NCBI GenBank assembly: GCA_017397605.1
Contig: JAFQII010000215.1
Location: 1 to 8,558, forward strand
Length of the DNA: 8,558 nucleotides
Reading direction: 5' to 3'
Source of the DNA: Clostridia bacterium
GTDB taxonomy: Bacteria; Bacillota; Clostridia; Oscillospirales; CAG-382
Below the pieces are notes generated by a model that had not been told where the DNA came from, did no database searches, and saw only the letters and a program-made list of their open reading frames with translations. The position numbers were made by a program, and so were the translations under genes. Below are positions 1 to 5,239 of the stretch, one piece after another (the first letter of the stretch is position 1; each line of letters opens with the position of its first letter).

Positions 1-31
1 AACCGCATACGGGACATACAAATTTTTTCAT
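1..31 (-). CDS. Rubredoxin-type protein, N-terminal fragment (runs off left edge)
   Basis: Only the first ten codons lie in the window, reading leftward from an ATG at 31-29: MKKFVCPVCG. The CPVCG knuckle directly after a short basic start is the first half of the Fe(Cys)4 site in rubredoxins, and also begins rubredoxin-domain proteins such as reverse rubrerythrins. These are small cytoplasmic electron carriers or peroxide-reducing enzymes of anaerobes. The start is well supported: GGAGG (complement of 40-44) sits 8 nt upstream of the ATG, and a near-consensus promoter lies at 84-112. The fragment cannot separate a lone rubredoxin from rubrerythrin, flavorubredoxin or another zinc/iron-ribbon protein. 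That it is a gene start is seen in the sequence; the family is inferred from one motif. Confidence 0.7.
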   Translation of the reverse strand, partial: MKKFVCPVCG

Positions 32-83
32 AATCAAAGCCTCCAAATAATGTTGTGATTGGTTTCTTTCTTTTTACACTTGC

Positions 84-112
84 ATTTTAGCAAGTTTTTT
101 TGGAATTGTCAA
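84..112 (-). promoter_or_regulatory. Sigma-A promoter of the rubredoxin-type gene
   Basis: On the minus strand TTGACA (complement of 107-112) is followed by a 17-nt spacer and TAAAAT (complement of 84-89), with a TG extended -10 dinucleotide just upstream of the -10. Transcription would start near 77, giving a 5' UTR of about 46 nt before the ATG at 31. The perfect -35, optimal spacer and extended -10 predict a strong constitutive-type promoter. Confidence 0.8.
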
Positions 113-130
113 TAGATTTCTTAAAACTTT

Positions 131-160
131 TTAAAAATAAGAATTATTCTTAATTTTTAA
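131..160. repeat. AT-rich palindrome between the exporter stop codon and the rubredoxin promoter
   Basis: The core 138-152 is a perfect 7-1-7 inverted repeat (TAAGAAT, T, ATTCTTA). The arms extend through TTAAAAAT and ATTTTTAA to 131-160 with one bulged base. It overlaps the stop codon of the ABC exporter (157-159) and ends 19 nt before the -35 of the leftward promoter. Two readings are possible. It may be a weak all-AT terminator for the exporter, since TTTTT follows the stem on the minus strand. Alternatively it may be a Fur/PerR-family operator: the 7-1-7 geometry matches the PerR box and 11 of 14 positions agree with TTATAATnATTATAA. PerR control would suit a rubredoxin or rubrerythrin gene, but this is inference. 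Confidence 0.4.
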
Positions 161-1884
161 GTTCTGAACTGATGGTTATAAAGCGTTGCGTAGATGCCGC
201 CATGCTCGATCAACTGCTCGTGCGTACCGCGTTCCTCCACGCCGTCTGCGGTCAGCACGACGATCTCGTCGGCGTTTTTGACGGTAGAAAGGCGGTGCGC
301 CACGACGACGACCGTTCTGCCCTTGGAGAGCTCCTCCAGTGATTGCTGCAACAGCATTTCCGTCACGTTATCCAACGCACTCGTCGCCTCGTCCAGAATC
401 AGGATCGGCGGGTTTTTGAGGAACACGCGCGCGATCGAAATGCGTTGCTTCTGACCGCCCGACAGCTTGATGCCGCGCTCGCCGACATTGGTGTCATAGC
501 CTTGTTCCAAGGTCATGATGTAGTCGTGAATATTCGCCTTTTTTGCCGCCTCGACGATTTCCTCGTCCGTCGCATCGGGGTTGCCGTAGGCGATGTTCTC
601 TTTGATAGAGCAGTTAAACAAAAACACATCCTGCGCGACAATGCCGATCGCTTTGCGCAGGTCTTCCCTGCGGAAATCGCGGATGTCCACGCCGTCGATC
701 GAAATTTTGCCCGACTCGATCTCATAAAAACGCGGAATCAGATGGCACAGCGTCGTTTTGCCGCCGCCCGACGGACCGACCAGCGCAACCGTTTTGCCGC
801 TGTCCAGCTCGATCGACAGATCGTCGATGATCAGCTTATCGCTCGGCGACTGCTCGTTGCCATAGCGGAATGAAACGTGATCAAACGTAATTCTGCCCTC
901 GACAGTGTCCTTTTGCACAGGGTTTTCGGGCTCGCTTTCTTCCGCGACCGCCATGACCTCTTGGAATCTCGCAAAGCCGGTCATACCGTTTTGCAGCTGC
1001 TCGATCAGCGCGACAAGGCTGTTAATCGGCTTGAGCACCATCGAAATATACAGCACAAACGCCGCAAACGAGCCGCTGTCGATCTTGCCAAAGTAAAAGA
1101 ACAACCCGCCTGCCGCCAGCGCGATCAGATACAGCACGTCGGACAAAAGTCCCATGCCCGAGTGGAACTGTCCCATCGCCTTATAGGAATTACTGCGCAC
1201 CTTGACGTAACGCCCGTTTTCGTGGTCAAAGCGTTCGTTTTCGTGATCGGCGGAAACGTATGCACGCGAGACGCGGATACCTGCGATCGACGTTTCGACC
1301 TCGGCGTTGACCTCAGCGATCTGCTCGCGCGATTCTTTAAACGCCTTGTGCATTCTTCCGCGCATTTTGAGCGAGAACAGCACGATGACGGGAACCATTG
1401 CAAACACAATCAGCGTCAGCCAGATATTGATCGTCGCCATCACCGCAAACGAGCCGACAAACATCACCGTACACAGAAACAGATTCTCGGGTCCATGATG
1501 CGCAAGCTCCGATACGTCAAACAGATCGTTGATGATGCGCGACATGATGTTGCCCGTCTTGTTTTCATCAAAAAACGACAGCGGCAGCTTTTGCAGATGG
1601 CGGAACATATCCCTGCGCATATCGCCCTGCATACGCGTGCCCATGACATGCCCCATGTACTGCACAAAATAGTTGAGCAGCATTTTTGCAACGTAAATCA
1701 GCAGCAACGCACCCAGCCAAACGATCAGCAATCTGAGCTGTCTGTTTGGAACATAGTCGTTGATGATATTGCGCGCGATCATCGGGTAGAACAAGTCCGC
1801 CACCGCGATCAACAGCGACGCCAGCATGTCCAAAGCAAACAACCCGCGGTAGGGCTTGTAGTAGGAAATAAATTTTTTGATCAT
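157..1884 (-). CDS. ABC exporter half-transporter (fused membrane and ATPase domains, MsbA/MdlB type)
   Basis: A complete 575-residue type IV (type I exporter) ABC protein that should homodimerise, or pair with another half-transporter, in the cytoplasmic membrane and export drugs, lipids or peptides using ATP. Residues 1-300 carry about six membrane helices and the family's PLSFFDENKTGNIMSR signature near residue 101. The nucleotide-binding domain (about 330-575) has Walker A GPSGGGKTT at 370-378, Q-loop Gln418, signature LSGGQ at 474-478, Walker B ILILDEAT at 494-501 with catalytic Glu499, D-loop SALD and H-loop His530. All are intact. The ATG at 1884 is preceded by AGG 8 nt upstream, a weak ribosome-binding site, and a promoter lies at 1929-1957. 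No partner transporter gene is adjacent, which favours a homodimer. The substrate cannot be told from sequence. Base use is mid-GC, like the pot operon. Confidence 0.95.
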   Translation of the reverse strand: MIKKFISYYKPYRGLFALDMLASLLIAVADLFYPMIARNIINDYVPNRQLRLLIVWLGALLLIYVAKMLLNYFVQYMGHVMGTRMQGDMRRDMFRHLQKLPLSFFDENKTGNIMSRIINDLFDVSELAHHGPENLFLCTVMFVGSFAVMATINIWLTLIVFAMVPVIVLFSLKMRGRMHKAFKESREQIAEVNAEVETSIAGIRVSRAYVSADHENERFDHENGRYVKVRSNSYKAMGQFHSGMGLLSDVLYLIALAAGGLFFYFGKIDSGSFAAFVLYISMVLKPINSLVALIEQLQNGMTGFARFQEVMAVAEESEPENPVQKDTVEGRITFDHVSFRYGNEQSPSDKLIIDDLSIELDSGKTVALVGPSGGGKTTLCHLIPRFYEIESGKISIDGVDIRDFRREDLRKAIGIVAQDVFLFNCSIKENIAYGNPDATDEEIVEAAKKANIHDYIMTLEQGYDTNVGERGIKLSGGQKQRISIARVFLKNPPILILDEATSALDNVTEMLLQQSLEELSKGRTVVVVAHRLSTVKNADEIVVLTADGVEERGTHEQLIEHGGIYATLYNHQFRT

Positions 1885-1900
1885 GGAGAATACCTGCTTT

Positions 1901-1921
1901 TAATTAACTTTGTTTAACTAT
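1901..1921 (-). promoter_or_regulatory. Candidate operator, copy 1 (TAAACAAAGTT block in exporter UTR)
   Basis: The minus strand carries AGTTAA-ACAA-AGTTAA, a direct repeat with a 10-bp period around the core TAAACAAAGTT (complement of 1906-1916), 12 nt downstream of the -10. The same core follows the divergent promoter at 2051-2061, 9 nt after its -10, and both copies are preceded by TATACTGTT. Placement just downstream of both -10 boxes suits a repressor site shared by the two promoters, as MarR or similar regulators use at drug-exporter genes. No regulator gene is in the window. At copy 2 the block also forms part of an RNA stem, so it may instead be conserved for RNA reasons. Confidence 0.35.
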
Positions 1922-1928
1922 CTCGAAC

Positions 1929-1957
1929 AGTATAACAGAAAAAATACGATTTTGCAA
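1929..1957 (-). promoter_or_regulatory. Leftward promoter of the ABC exporter
   Basis: On the minus strand TTGCAA (1952-1957) is followed by 17 nt and TATACT (complement of 1929-1934), with a TG extended -10. Predicted start near 1922, leaving a UTR of about 38 nt that contains the TAAACAAAGTT block. It is divergent from the rightward promoter at 2013-2041, with about 55 bp between the two -35 boxes. Confidence 0.65.
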
Positions 1958-2012
1958 GGGAAAACGAAAAAACAGGGTTAGGATACTTTTTCTAATTTTC
2001 GGATGTATCATC

Positions 2013-2041
2013 TTGACTTATTGCAAATGTTGTGATATACT
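2013..2041 (+). promoter_or_regulatory. Rightward promoter of the leader RNA / lipoprotein gene
   Basis: TTGACT (2013-2018), a 17-nt spacer and TATACT (2036-2041) with a TG extended -10 (TGATATACT). Predicted transcription start near 2048. This lies 220 nt upstream of the lipoprotein start codon, so the transcript begins with a long leader. Confidence 0.75.
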
Positions 2042-2046
2042 GTTAC

Positions 2047-2251
2047 TTGCTAAACAAAGTTGAATAACAAATAAGGAAGTCTATTTTCAAGGGATAATTA
2101 TACCCTTTTGTTTGTCATCCAATTTGAATTCGGTAAAAACGCAATTCCACTTGGATGACAATAAGGGTTTCCTTTTCTATTCAAGCTTTGTTTAGCGACG
2201 ATCGGAGTTGCGTTTTTAGTGCGTCAACTTCGGTTGGCGCACTTTTTATTT
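2047..2251 (+). ncRNA. Structured leader or small RNA with terminal closing stem, loop pairing and intrinsic terminator
   Basis: A transcript from the 2013-2041 promoter would contain these elements. P1: 2047-2066 pairs with 2178-2198, about 20 bp with a single bulged G at 2185 and one G-U. P2: AAGGG/CCCTT at 2089-2107. P3: 2113-2122 with 2151-2160 (TGTCATCCAA/TTGGATGACA, perfect), continuing through 2126-2130 with 2143-2147. P4: small hairpin at 2163-2174. After P1 comes 2204-2218, which can pair with 2134-2148 (15 bp, one G-U), a segment that includes the P3 loop, so it either forms a pseudoknot or replaces upper P3. The transcript ends in the terminator at 2218-2251. CGGAGTTG (2203-2210) can instead pair with CAACTTCG (2225-2232), an antiterminator that excludes both the terminator and the loop pairing. 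I see no reading frame with a ribosome-binding site in it. I do not recognise a known riboswitch, 6S RNA or T-box. It could be cis-acting or a roughly 200-nt small RNA such as a raiA-type RNA. Confidence 0.6.
2218..2251 (+). terminator. Intrinsic terminator (attenuator) just upstream of the lipoprotein gene
   Basis: An 11-bp stem, 2218-2228 with 2233-2243 (AGTGCGTCAAC / GTTGGCGCACT, one G-U), closed by a TTCG tetraloop and followed by TTTTTATTT. This is a textbook rho-independent terminator. It ends 4 nt before the GGAGGA of the lipoprotein gene, so expression of that gene from the upstream promoter requires readthrough. Confidence 0.9.
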
Positions 2252-2268
2252 GTTGGAGGAATAGAAAA

Positions 2269-3390
2269 ATGAAATCATGGAGAAACAGGAAAATGAAACA
2301 ACTATTTTTGACAGCGCTTATTCTTGCACTATTGATCGCAATGACTGCTTGTGGTGTTAATACCGACAGTCAAGCTCCCACAGAATCATTCCCTGACGTT
2401 GATGGAAATACCGACAGTCAGGCGCCCACAGAATCACTCCCTGACGTTGATGGAAATACTGACAGTCAGGCACCCACAGAATCACTCCCTGACGTTGATG
2501 GAAATACTGACAGTCAGGCGCCCACAGAATCACTCCCTGACATTGATGGAAATACCGACAGCCAAGCTCCCATAGAAACATATCCTGATATCGATGGAAA
2601 CCCTTACACTACACACAAAGTGATTGATGGCAAAACATATATTTCTTATGATTATAGTGAAGTATATGATAGCTTGGATTTATCTCAATATACCAGTTGG
2701 GGGTCCTTTGGTGTAGAAGGATTAATGTGGGTCAAAAAATCCGATTACACCGGAGTACAGTTTGGATACATAGATTATAAAGGGAATGTTGTAATACCTT
2801 TCAGTTCAGAAATTGTTGCACCCGGTGATTTTGAAGCCGGCTACGCAATCGTTTCTTATGAATTAGATTCAATGGGGAATGGTGTTCGGGGCGTTATAGA
2901 CACAAACGGTGTACTTAAATTTAAATACAACAATCATGCCAGATCGGAATGTTATCGTTCGTCCAACGGGAATATTGTATTTGTTGGAATACACTTAATG
3001 AACGATCCAACATATTTACCGTCAAAAAACTATTTATTTTGCGGTAAAAGTGGCAATACCATAGAAATTCCCGGTGGCCCTGTTGGATTTGATGGTATGT
3101 ATTATTCGGATGGATTACTACGCACATATGGATATCAAATTAACAACGGTGTTAAACATATAGTGACATTTTACGATGAAAATGGAGAGGTCGCATTGAT
3201 CGTTGATTCGGATAGCAGTCCTCATTTTAAAGATCTTACTTTTGTAGATGACTTTGTTGATGGCGAGGCTATCATAACATTCGTTGGGCAAGATCGAGAA
3301 TATTACCGGGTGAAAATAGACAAAAAAGGTGAATGGATTGGCGAACCATGGCAAATAGACAGAGATGATTTAGGAAATGACGTCTTTTAA
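2269..3390 (+). CDS. WG-repeat lipoprotein with five 16-residue tandem repeats
   Basis: A predicted membrane-anchored extracellular protein of 373 residues. From the ATG at 2269, residues 1-27 are a basic N-terminus and hydrophobic signal, with lipobox MTAC and lipidated Cys28. Residues 31-110 are five units of NTDSQAPTESLPDVDG, an acidic, Pro/Ser/Thr-rich stalk likely to hold the rest away from the membrane. Beyond about 140 the sequence has WG-repeat (KWG) character: GLMWVKK, FGYIDYKGNVVIPF, DFEAGYAIV, GVIDTNGVLK, DENGEVALI. Such repeats probably build a beta-propeller-like fold; their function is generally unknown. The start at 2269 has GGAGGA 8 nt upstream. A second ATG at 2293 has its own GGAG, giving MKQLFLTAL and an equally good signal peptide. 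The coding sequence is more AT-rich than its neighbours, suggesting accessory origin. It follows a leader with a terminator, so attenuation is likely. Confidence 0.85.
   Translation: MKSWRNRKMKQLFLTALILALLIAMTACGVNTDSQAPTESFPDVDGNTDSQAPTESLPDVDGNTDSQAPTESLPDVDGNTDSQAPTESLPDIDGNTDSQAPIETYPDIDGNPYTTHKVIDGKTYISYDYSEVYDSLDLSQYTSWGSFGVEGLMWVKKSDYTGVQFGYIDYKGNVVIPFSSEIVAPGDFEAGYAIVSYELDSMGNGVRGVIDTNGVLKFKYNNHARSECYRSSNGNIVFVGIHLMNDPTYLPSKNYLFCGKSGNTIEIPGGPVGFDGMYYSDGLLRTYGYQINNGVKHIVTFYDENGEVALIVDSDSSPHFKDLTFVDDFVDGEAIITFVGQDREYYRVKIDKKGEWIGEPWQIDRDDLGNDVF
2359..2598 (+). repeat. Five in-frame 48-bp tandem repeats
   Basis: Units are 2359-2406, 2407-2454, 2455-2502, 2503-2550 and 2551-2598. Units 1-4 differ by a few, mostly silent, third-position changes (ACC/ACT, CAA/CAG, GCT/GCG/GCA). 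Unit 5 has diverged (IETYPDIDG instead of TESLPDVDG). Each unit contains GACAGTCAGG-type dyads. Silent drift with conserved protein suggests that the peptide, not the DNA, is under selection. The copy number is likely to vary between strains by slippage. Confidence 0.95.
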
Positions 3391-3449
3391 AAGGTTGTCA
3401 AGCCATTAACAACGTGTCAATCACCGCCTGAGACCATCGCCAATGCGAC

Positions 3450-3684
3450 CCCTTGCGGGAGTTCGACTACGCCGCGGACGCGTAGAAAGAAAAAAGACGC
3501 GACATTGACAGTCCGCGTCTTCGCTCAGGGAGACAGGCTACTGCTGTTCGTCGCCAGAGCGTTTCAAAGTATTGTAAGCATGGCACAATGCCGTTCTCCG
3601 TGTCATCCTGAGCGGAGCGGACTTGTGCCATGCTTTGATTTTGTATATCACAGGGCAAGTCCGTGGAGTCGACCCCCGCAAGGG
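3450..3684. repeat. Foldback (MITE-like) element with inverted ends and internal hairpins
   Basis: Perfect 10-bp ends CCCTTGCGGG (3450-3459) and CCCGCAAGGG (3675-3684) extend inward imperfectly to about 3479 and 3659 (GTTCGACTACGCCGCGGAC against GTCCGTGGAGTCGAC). Weaker similarity continues outward (TGAGA at 3429-3433 versus ATCTCA near 3701). Inside are a hairpin at 3494-3521 and a perfect 13-bp inverted repeat, 3576-3588 with 3623-3635 (AAGCATGGCACAA). The loop of the latter contains TGTCATCCTGAGCGGAG, which resembles a widespread intergenic repeat of gut Firmicutes. No transposase is present. It may be a non-autonomous mobile element or a decayed palindromic repeat. Confidence 0.55.
3485..3521 (-). 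terminator. Orphan minus-strand intrinsic terminator
   Basis: On the minus strand AAGACGCG and CGCGTCTT (3514-3521 and 3494-3501) form an 8-bp stem with a 12-nt loop, followed by TTTTTTCTTTC. No convincing gene lies upstream of it on that strand between 3522 and 3940. It may be part of the foldback element, may stop antisense transcription towards the lipoprotein gene, or may mark a lost gene. Confidence 0.5.
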
Positions 3685-3874
3685 TGCCGTCAGTCAGGAT
3701 CTCACAGAGCGATCTTTGCAAATGACCCAATTCATCCGCCAAATACAAAAAATTCAATTGAAAACGCGCAGTCACTTTTAAAGAATGAATTGTGTTTTCG
3801 TCTGGCACCGCAGCCACATGAATTGTTCGCTAAACAAAACCAAACAATTTCGGGCAAATCTTTCCAAAATCTTC

Positions 3875-3903
3875 TTGACAAATGTGCGTGTTGCGGTTAC
3901 AAT
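3875..3903 (+). promoter_or_regulatory. Promoter of the Gfo/Idh/MocA oxidoreductase
   Basis: Perfect TTGACA (3875-3880), a 17-nt spacer and TACAAT (3898-3903). The start is predicted near 3910, giving a 5' UTR of about 31 nt with GGAGG at 3929-3933, 7 nt before the ATG. This places the gene in its own transcription unit. Confidence 0.85.
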
Positions 3904-3940
3904 GAAAACAGTAATCCATACTTATTACGGAGGAAACATC

Positions 3941-5020
3941 ATGGACAGAAAAACACGCATCGGCATCATCGGATGCGGCGGTATCAGCCACGCACATATG
4001 GGCGGCTACAAGGCGATCCCCGAGCTCGTCGACGTTGTCGCTTGCTGTGACCTCGACGGCGAAAAGGCAAAAAAATACGCCGAGGCATACGGCATTCCCC
4101 ATCATTACACGGATTTTAACGAAATGTTTGCAAGCGAGGAGCTGGATGCAGTTTCCGTCTGCACGTGGAACGCTTCCCACGCGCCCGCAACCATCGCGGC
4201 GCTCAACGCAGGACTCAACGTTCTGTGCGAAAAGCCCATGGCGATGAACACCGCGGAAGCAGTCGCCATGAAAGAAGCGGCTGACAAAAACGGCAAGCTG
4301 TTGATGATCGGCTTCGTCCGCCGTTTCGGCAACGACGCTGACATCCTCAAAAAGTTTATCGACGAAGGCACGATGGGCGACGTTTATTTTGCAAAAGCGA
4401 CCTATCTGCGCCGCAACGGGTTCCCCGGCGGCTGGTTTGGCGACAAAGAGTACTCCGGCGGCGGTCCTCTGATCGACCTCGGCGTGCACGTCATTGACCT
4501 TTGCCGTTACCTTGCAGGCGGTCCCAAGCCCGTCTCCGTCTACGGTGTGACCTACAACAACCTCGGCCCGTACCGTGCGACCAATGCAGGCAAACAGCAG
4601 TGGAACGTTTCCAAAAACGGTCTCGGCATCGACTTCAAATACACGGTTGAGGACTTTGCAACCGCGCTCATCCGCTTTGACAACGGTCTGACGATCAACG
4701 TAGAGGCTTCCTTTAACCTCAATATCAAGCACGATATTGGCAACATCGAGATCTTCGGTACCAAAGCAGGCGCACGCGTCGACCCGCAGATCGAGTTCTT
4801 CACCGACATGAACAACATGTTTGTGGACGTTCGTCCCTCCGGCGACACCGCGCTCAACTTTGACGGTTTGTTCGCCCGCGAGATCCGCCACTTTGTCGAC
4901 TGTGTCCGCGACGGTATTCCTTGCATTTCTCCCGCAGAAGACGGCATCACGCTCATGCGCATCCTCGATGCGATCTACGAGTCCGCTGCAACCGGCAACG
5001 AAGTTAAGATCGCGTATTAA
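3941..5020 (+). CDS. Gfo/Idh/MocA-family NAD(P)-dependent oxidoreductase
   Basis: A 359-residue cytoplasmic dehydrogenase of the glucose-fructose oxidoreductase / myo-inositol dehydrogenase family, which oxidises or reduces sugars, inositols and related polyols with NAD(P). The N-terminal Rossmann fold shows IGIIGCGGIS (residues 7-16), and CCDLDG (35-40) has an acidic residue after the second strand, favouring NAD(H). The catalytic EKP motif is Glu97-Lys98-Pro99. The C-terminal domain has GGGPLIDLGVHVIDL (173-187) with conserved Asp179, His183 and Asp186. Length is typical and no key residue is missing. The ATG at 3941 was chosen over an in-frame upstream ATG at 3785 because the promoter and GGAGG lie between them. 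No sugar transporter or kinase is next to it, so the substrate is open. It should not be called inositol dehydrogenase on this evidence. Confidence 0.93.
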   Translation: MDRKTRIGIIGCGGISHAHMGGYKAIPELVDVVACCDLDGEKAKKYAEAYGIPHHYTDFNEMFASEELDAVSVCTWNASHAPATIAALNAGLNVLCEKPMAMNTAEAVAMKEAADKNGKLLMIGFVRRFGNDADILKKFIDEGTMGDVYFAKATYLRRNGFPGGWFGDKEYSGGGPLIDLGVHVIDLCRYLAGGPKPVSVYGVTYNNLGPYRATNAGKQQWNVSKNGLGIDFKYTVEDFATALIRFDNGLTINVEASFNLNIKHDIGNIEIFGTKAGARVDPQIEFFTDMNNMFVDVRPSGDTALNFDGLFAREIRHFVDCVRDGIPCISPAEDGITLMRILDAIYESAATGNEVKIAY

Positions 5021-5028
5021 GGAGCACG

Positions 5029-5082
5029 CTTAAGGGGCGCCGCCCCTTAAGAATCCCTGCCAAAGGGGATAATCCCCTTTGG
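5029..5082. repeat. Tandem pair of GC-rich hairpins (intergenic repeat)
   Basis: Two perfect inverted repeats lie 9 nt after the oxidoreductase stop: CTTAAGGGGC/GCCCCTTAAG (5029-5051, 3-nt loop) and CCAAAGGGGA/TCCCCTTTGG (5060-5082, TAA loop). Neither is followed by a T-run on either strand, so they are not classical terminators. They could still protect the 3' end of the mRNA. The pairing of a GGGGCG hairpin with a CCAAAGGGG hairpin looks like a dispersed repeat family of Clostridia, from memory only. Confidence 0.7.
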
Positions 5083-5193
5083 AAACCTGTGTGTGAACAA
5101 AGGCGCTCGGACAAATGCGTGATGTTCTTATCGGAGAAATCACAATCAGTTTGCTCATATAGCGCAGATTTGCTCCGAAGTAGACAAATAATT

Positions 5194-5227
5194 AACCCCA
5201 ACAGATTTTTCAAGGTCTGTTGGGGTT
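5194..5227. terminator. Probable bidirectional terminator between convergent genes
   Basis: A perfect 12-bp stem AACCCCAACAGA (5194-5205) / TCTGTTGGGGTT (5216-5227) with a 10-nt loop, 12 bp beyond the stop of the minus-strand 212-residue gene. The minus strand continues AATTATTTG and the plus strand GATTATTATT. It sits between two convergent genes, so it probably ends the leftward transcript and may also end the rightward oxidoreductase transcript. Confidence 0.7.
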
Positions 5228-5239
5228 GATTATTATTAA

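Noticed and set aside
877..1917. 346-codon (and 343-873, 176-codon) plus-strand frames
   Set aside because: They are antisense to the ABC exporter, with basic low-complexity translations and no start signals.
2155..2268. In-frame upstream extension of the lipoprotein gene (ATG at 2155)
   Set aside because: It would be translated through the terminator hairpin, lacks a ribosome-binding site, and would bury the signal peptide internally.
2359..2598. 48-bp repeats considered as a CRISPR array
   Set aside because: Units are contiguous without spacers, in frame and coding; no cas genes nearby.
3467..3817. 116-codon minus-strand frame in the intergenic region
   Set aside because: It runs through the foldback element and the leftward terminator, has no good ribosome-binding site and no domain; most likely non-coding repeat DNA.
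3829..3841. CGCTAAACAAAAC, similar to the shared operator block
   Set aside because: It matches only the TAAACAAA part, lies about 35 bp upstream of the oxidoreductase -35 in AT-rich DNA, and is likely chance.
3785..3940. In-frame upstream start of the oxidoreductase at 3785
   Set aside because: The promoter (3875-3903) and GGAGG (3929-3933) lie inside the extension, and the Rossmann motif sits at the expected distance from the ATG at 3941.
3830..4891. 353-codon minus-strand frame
   Set aside because: It is the shadow of the Gfo/Idh/MocA gene, which has intact motifs, promoter and ribosome-binding site on the plus strand.
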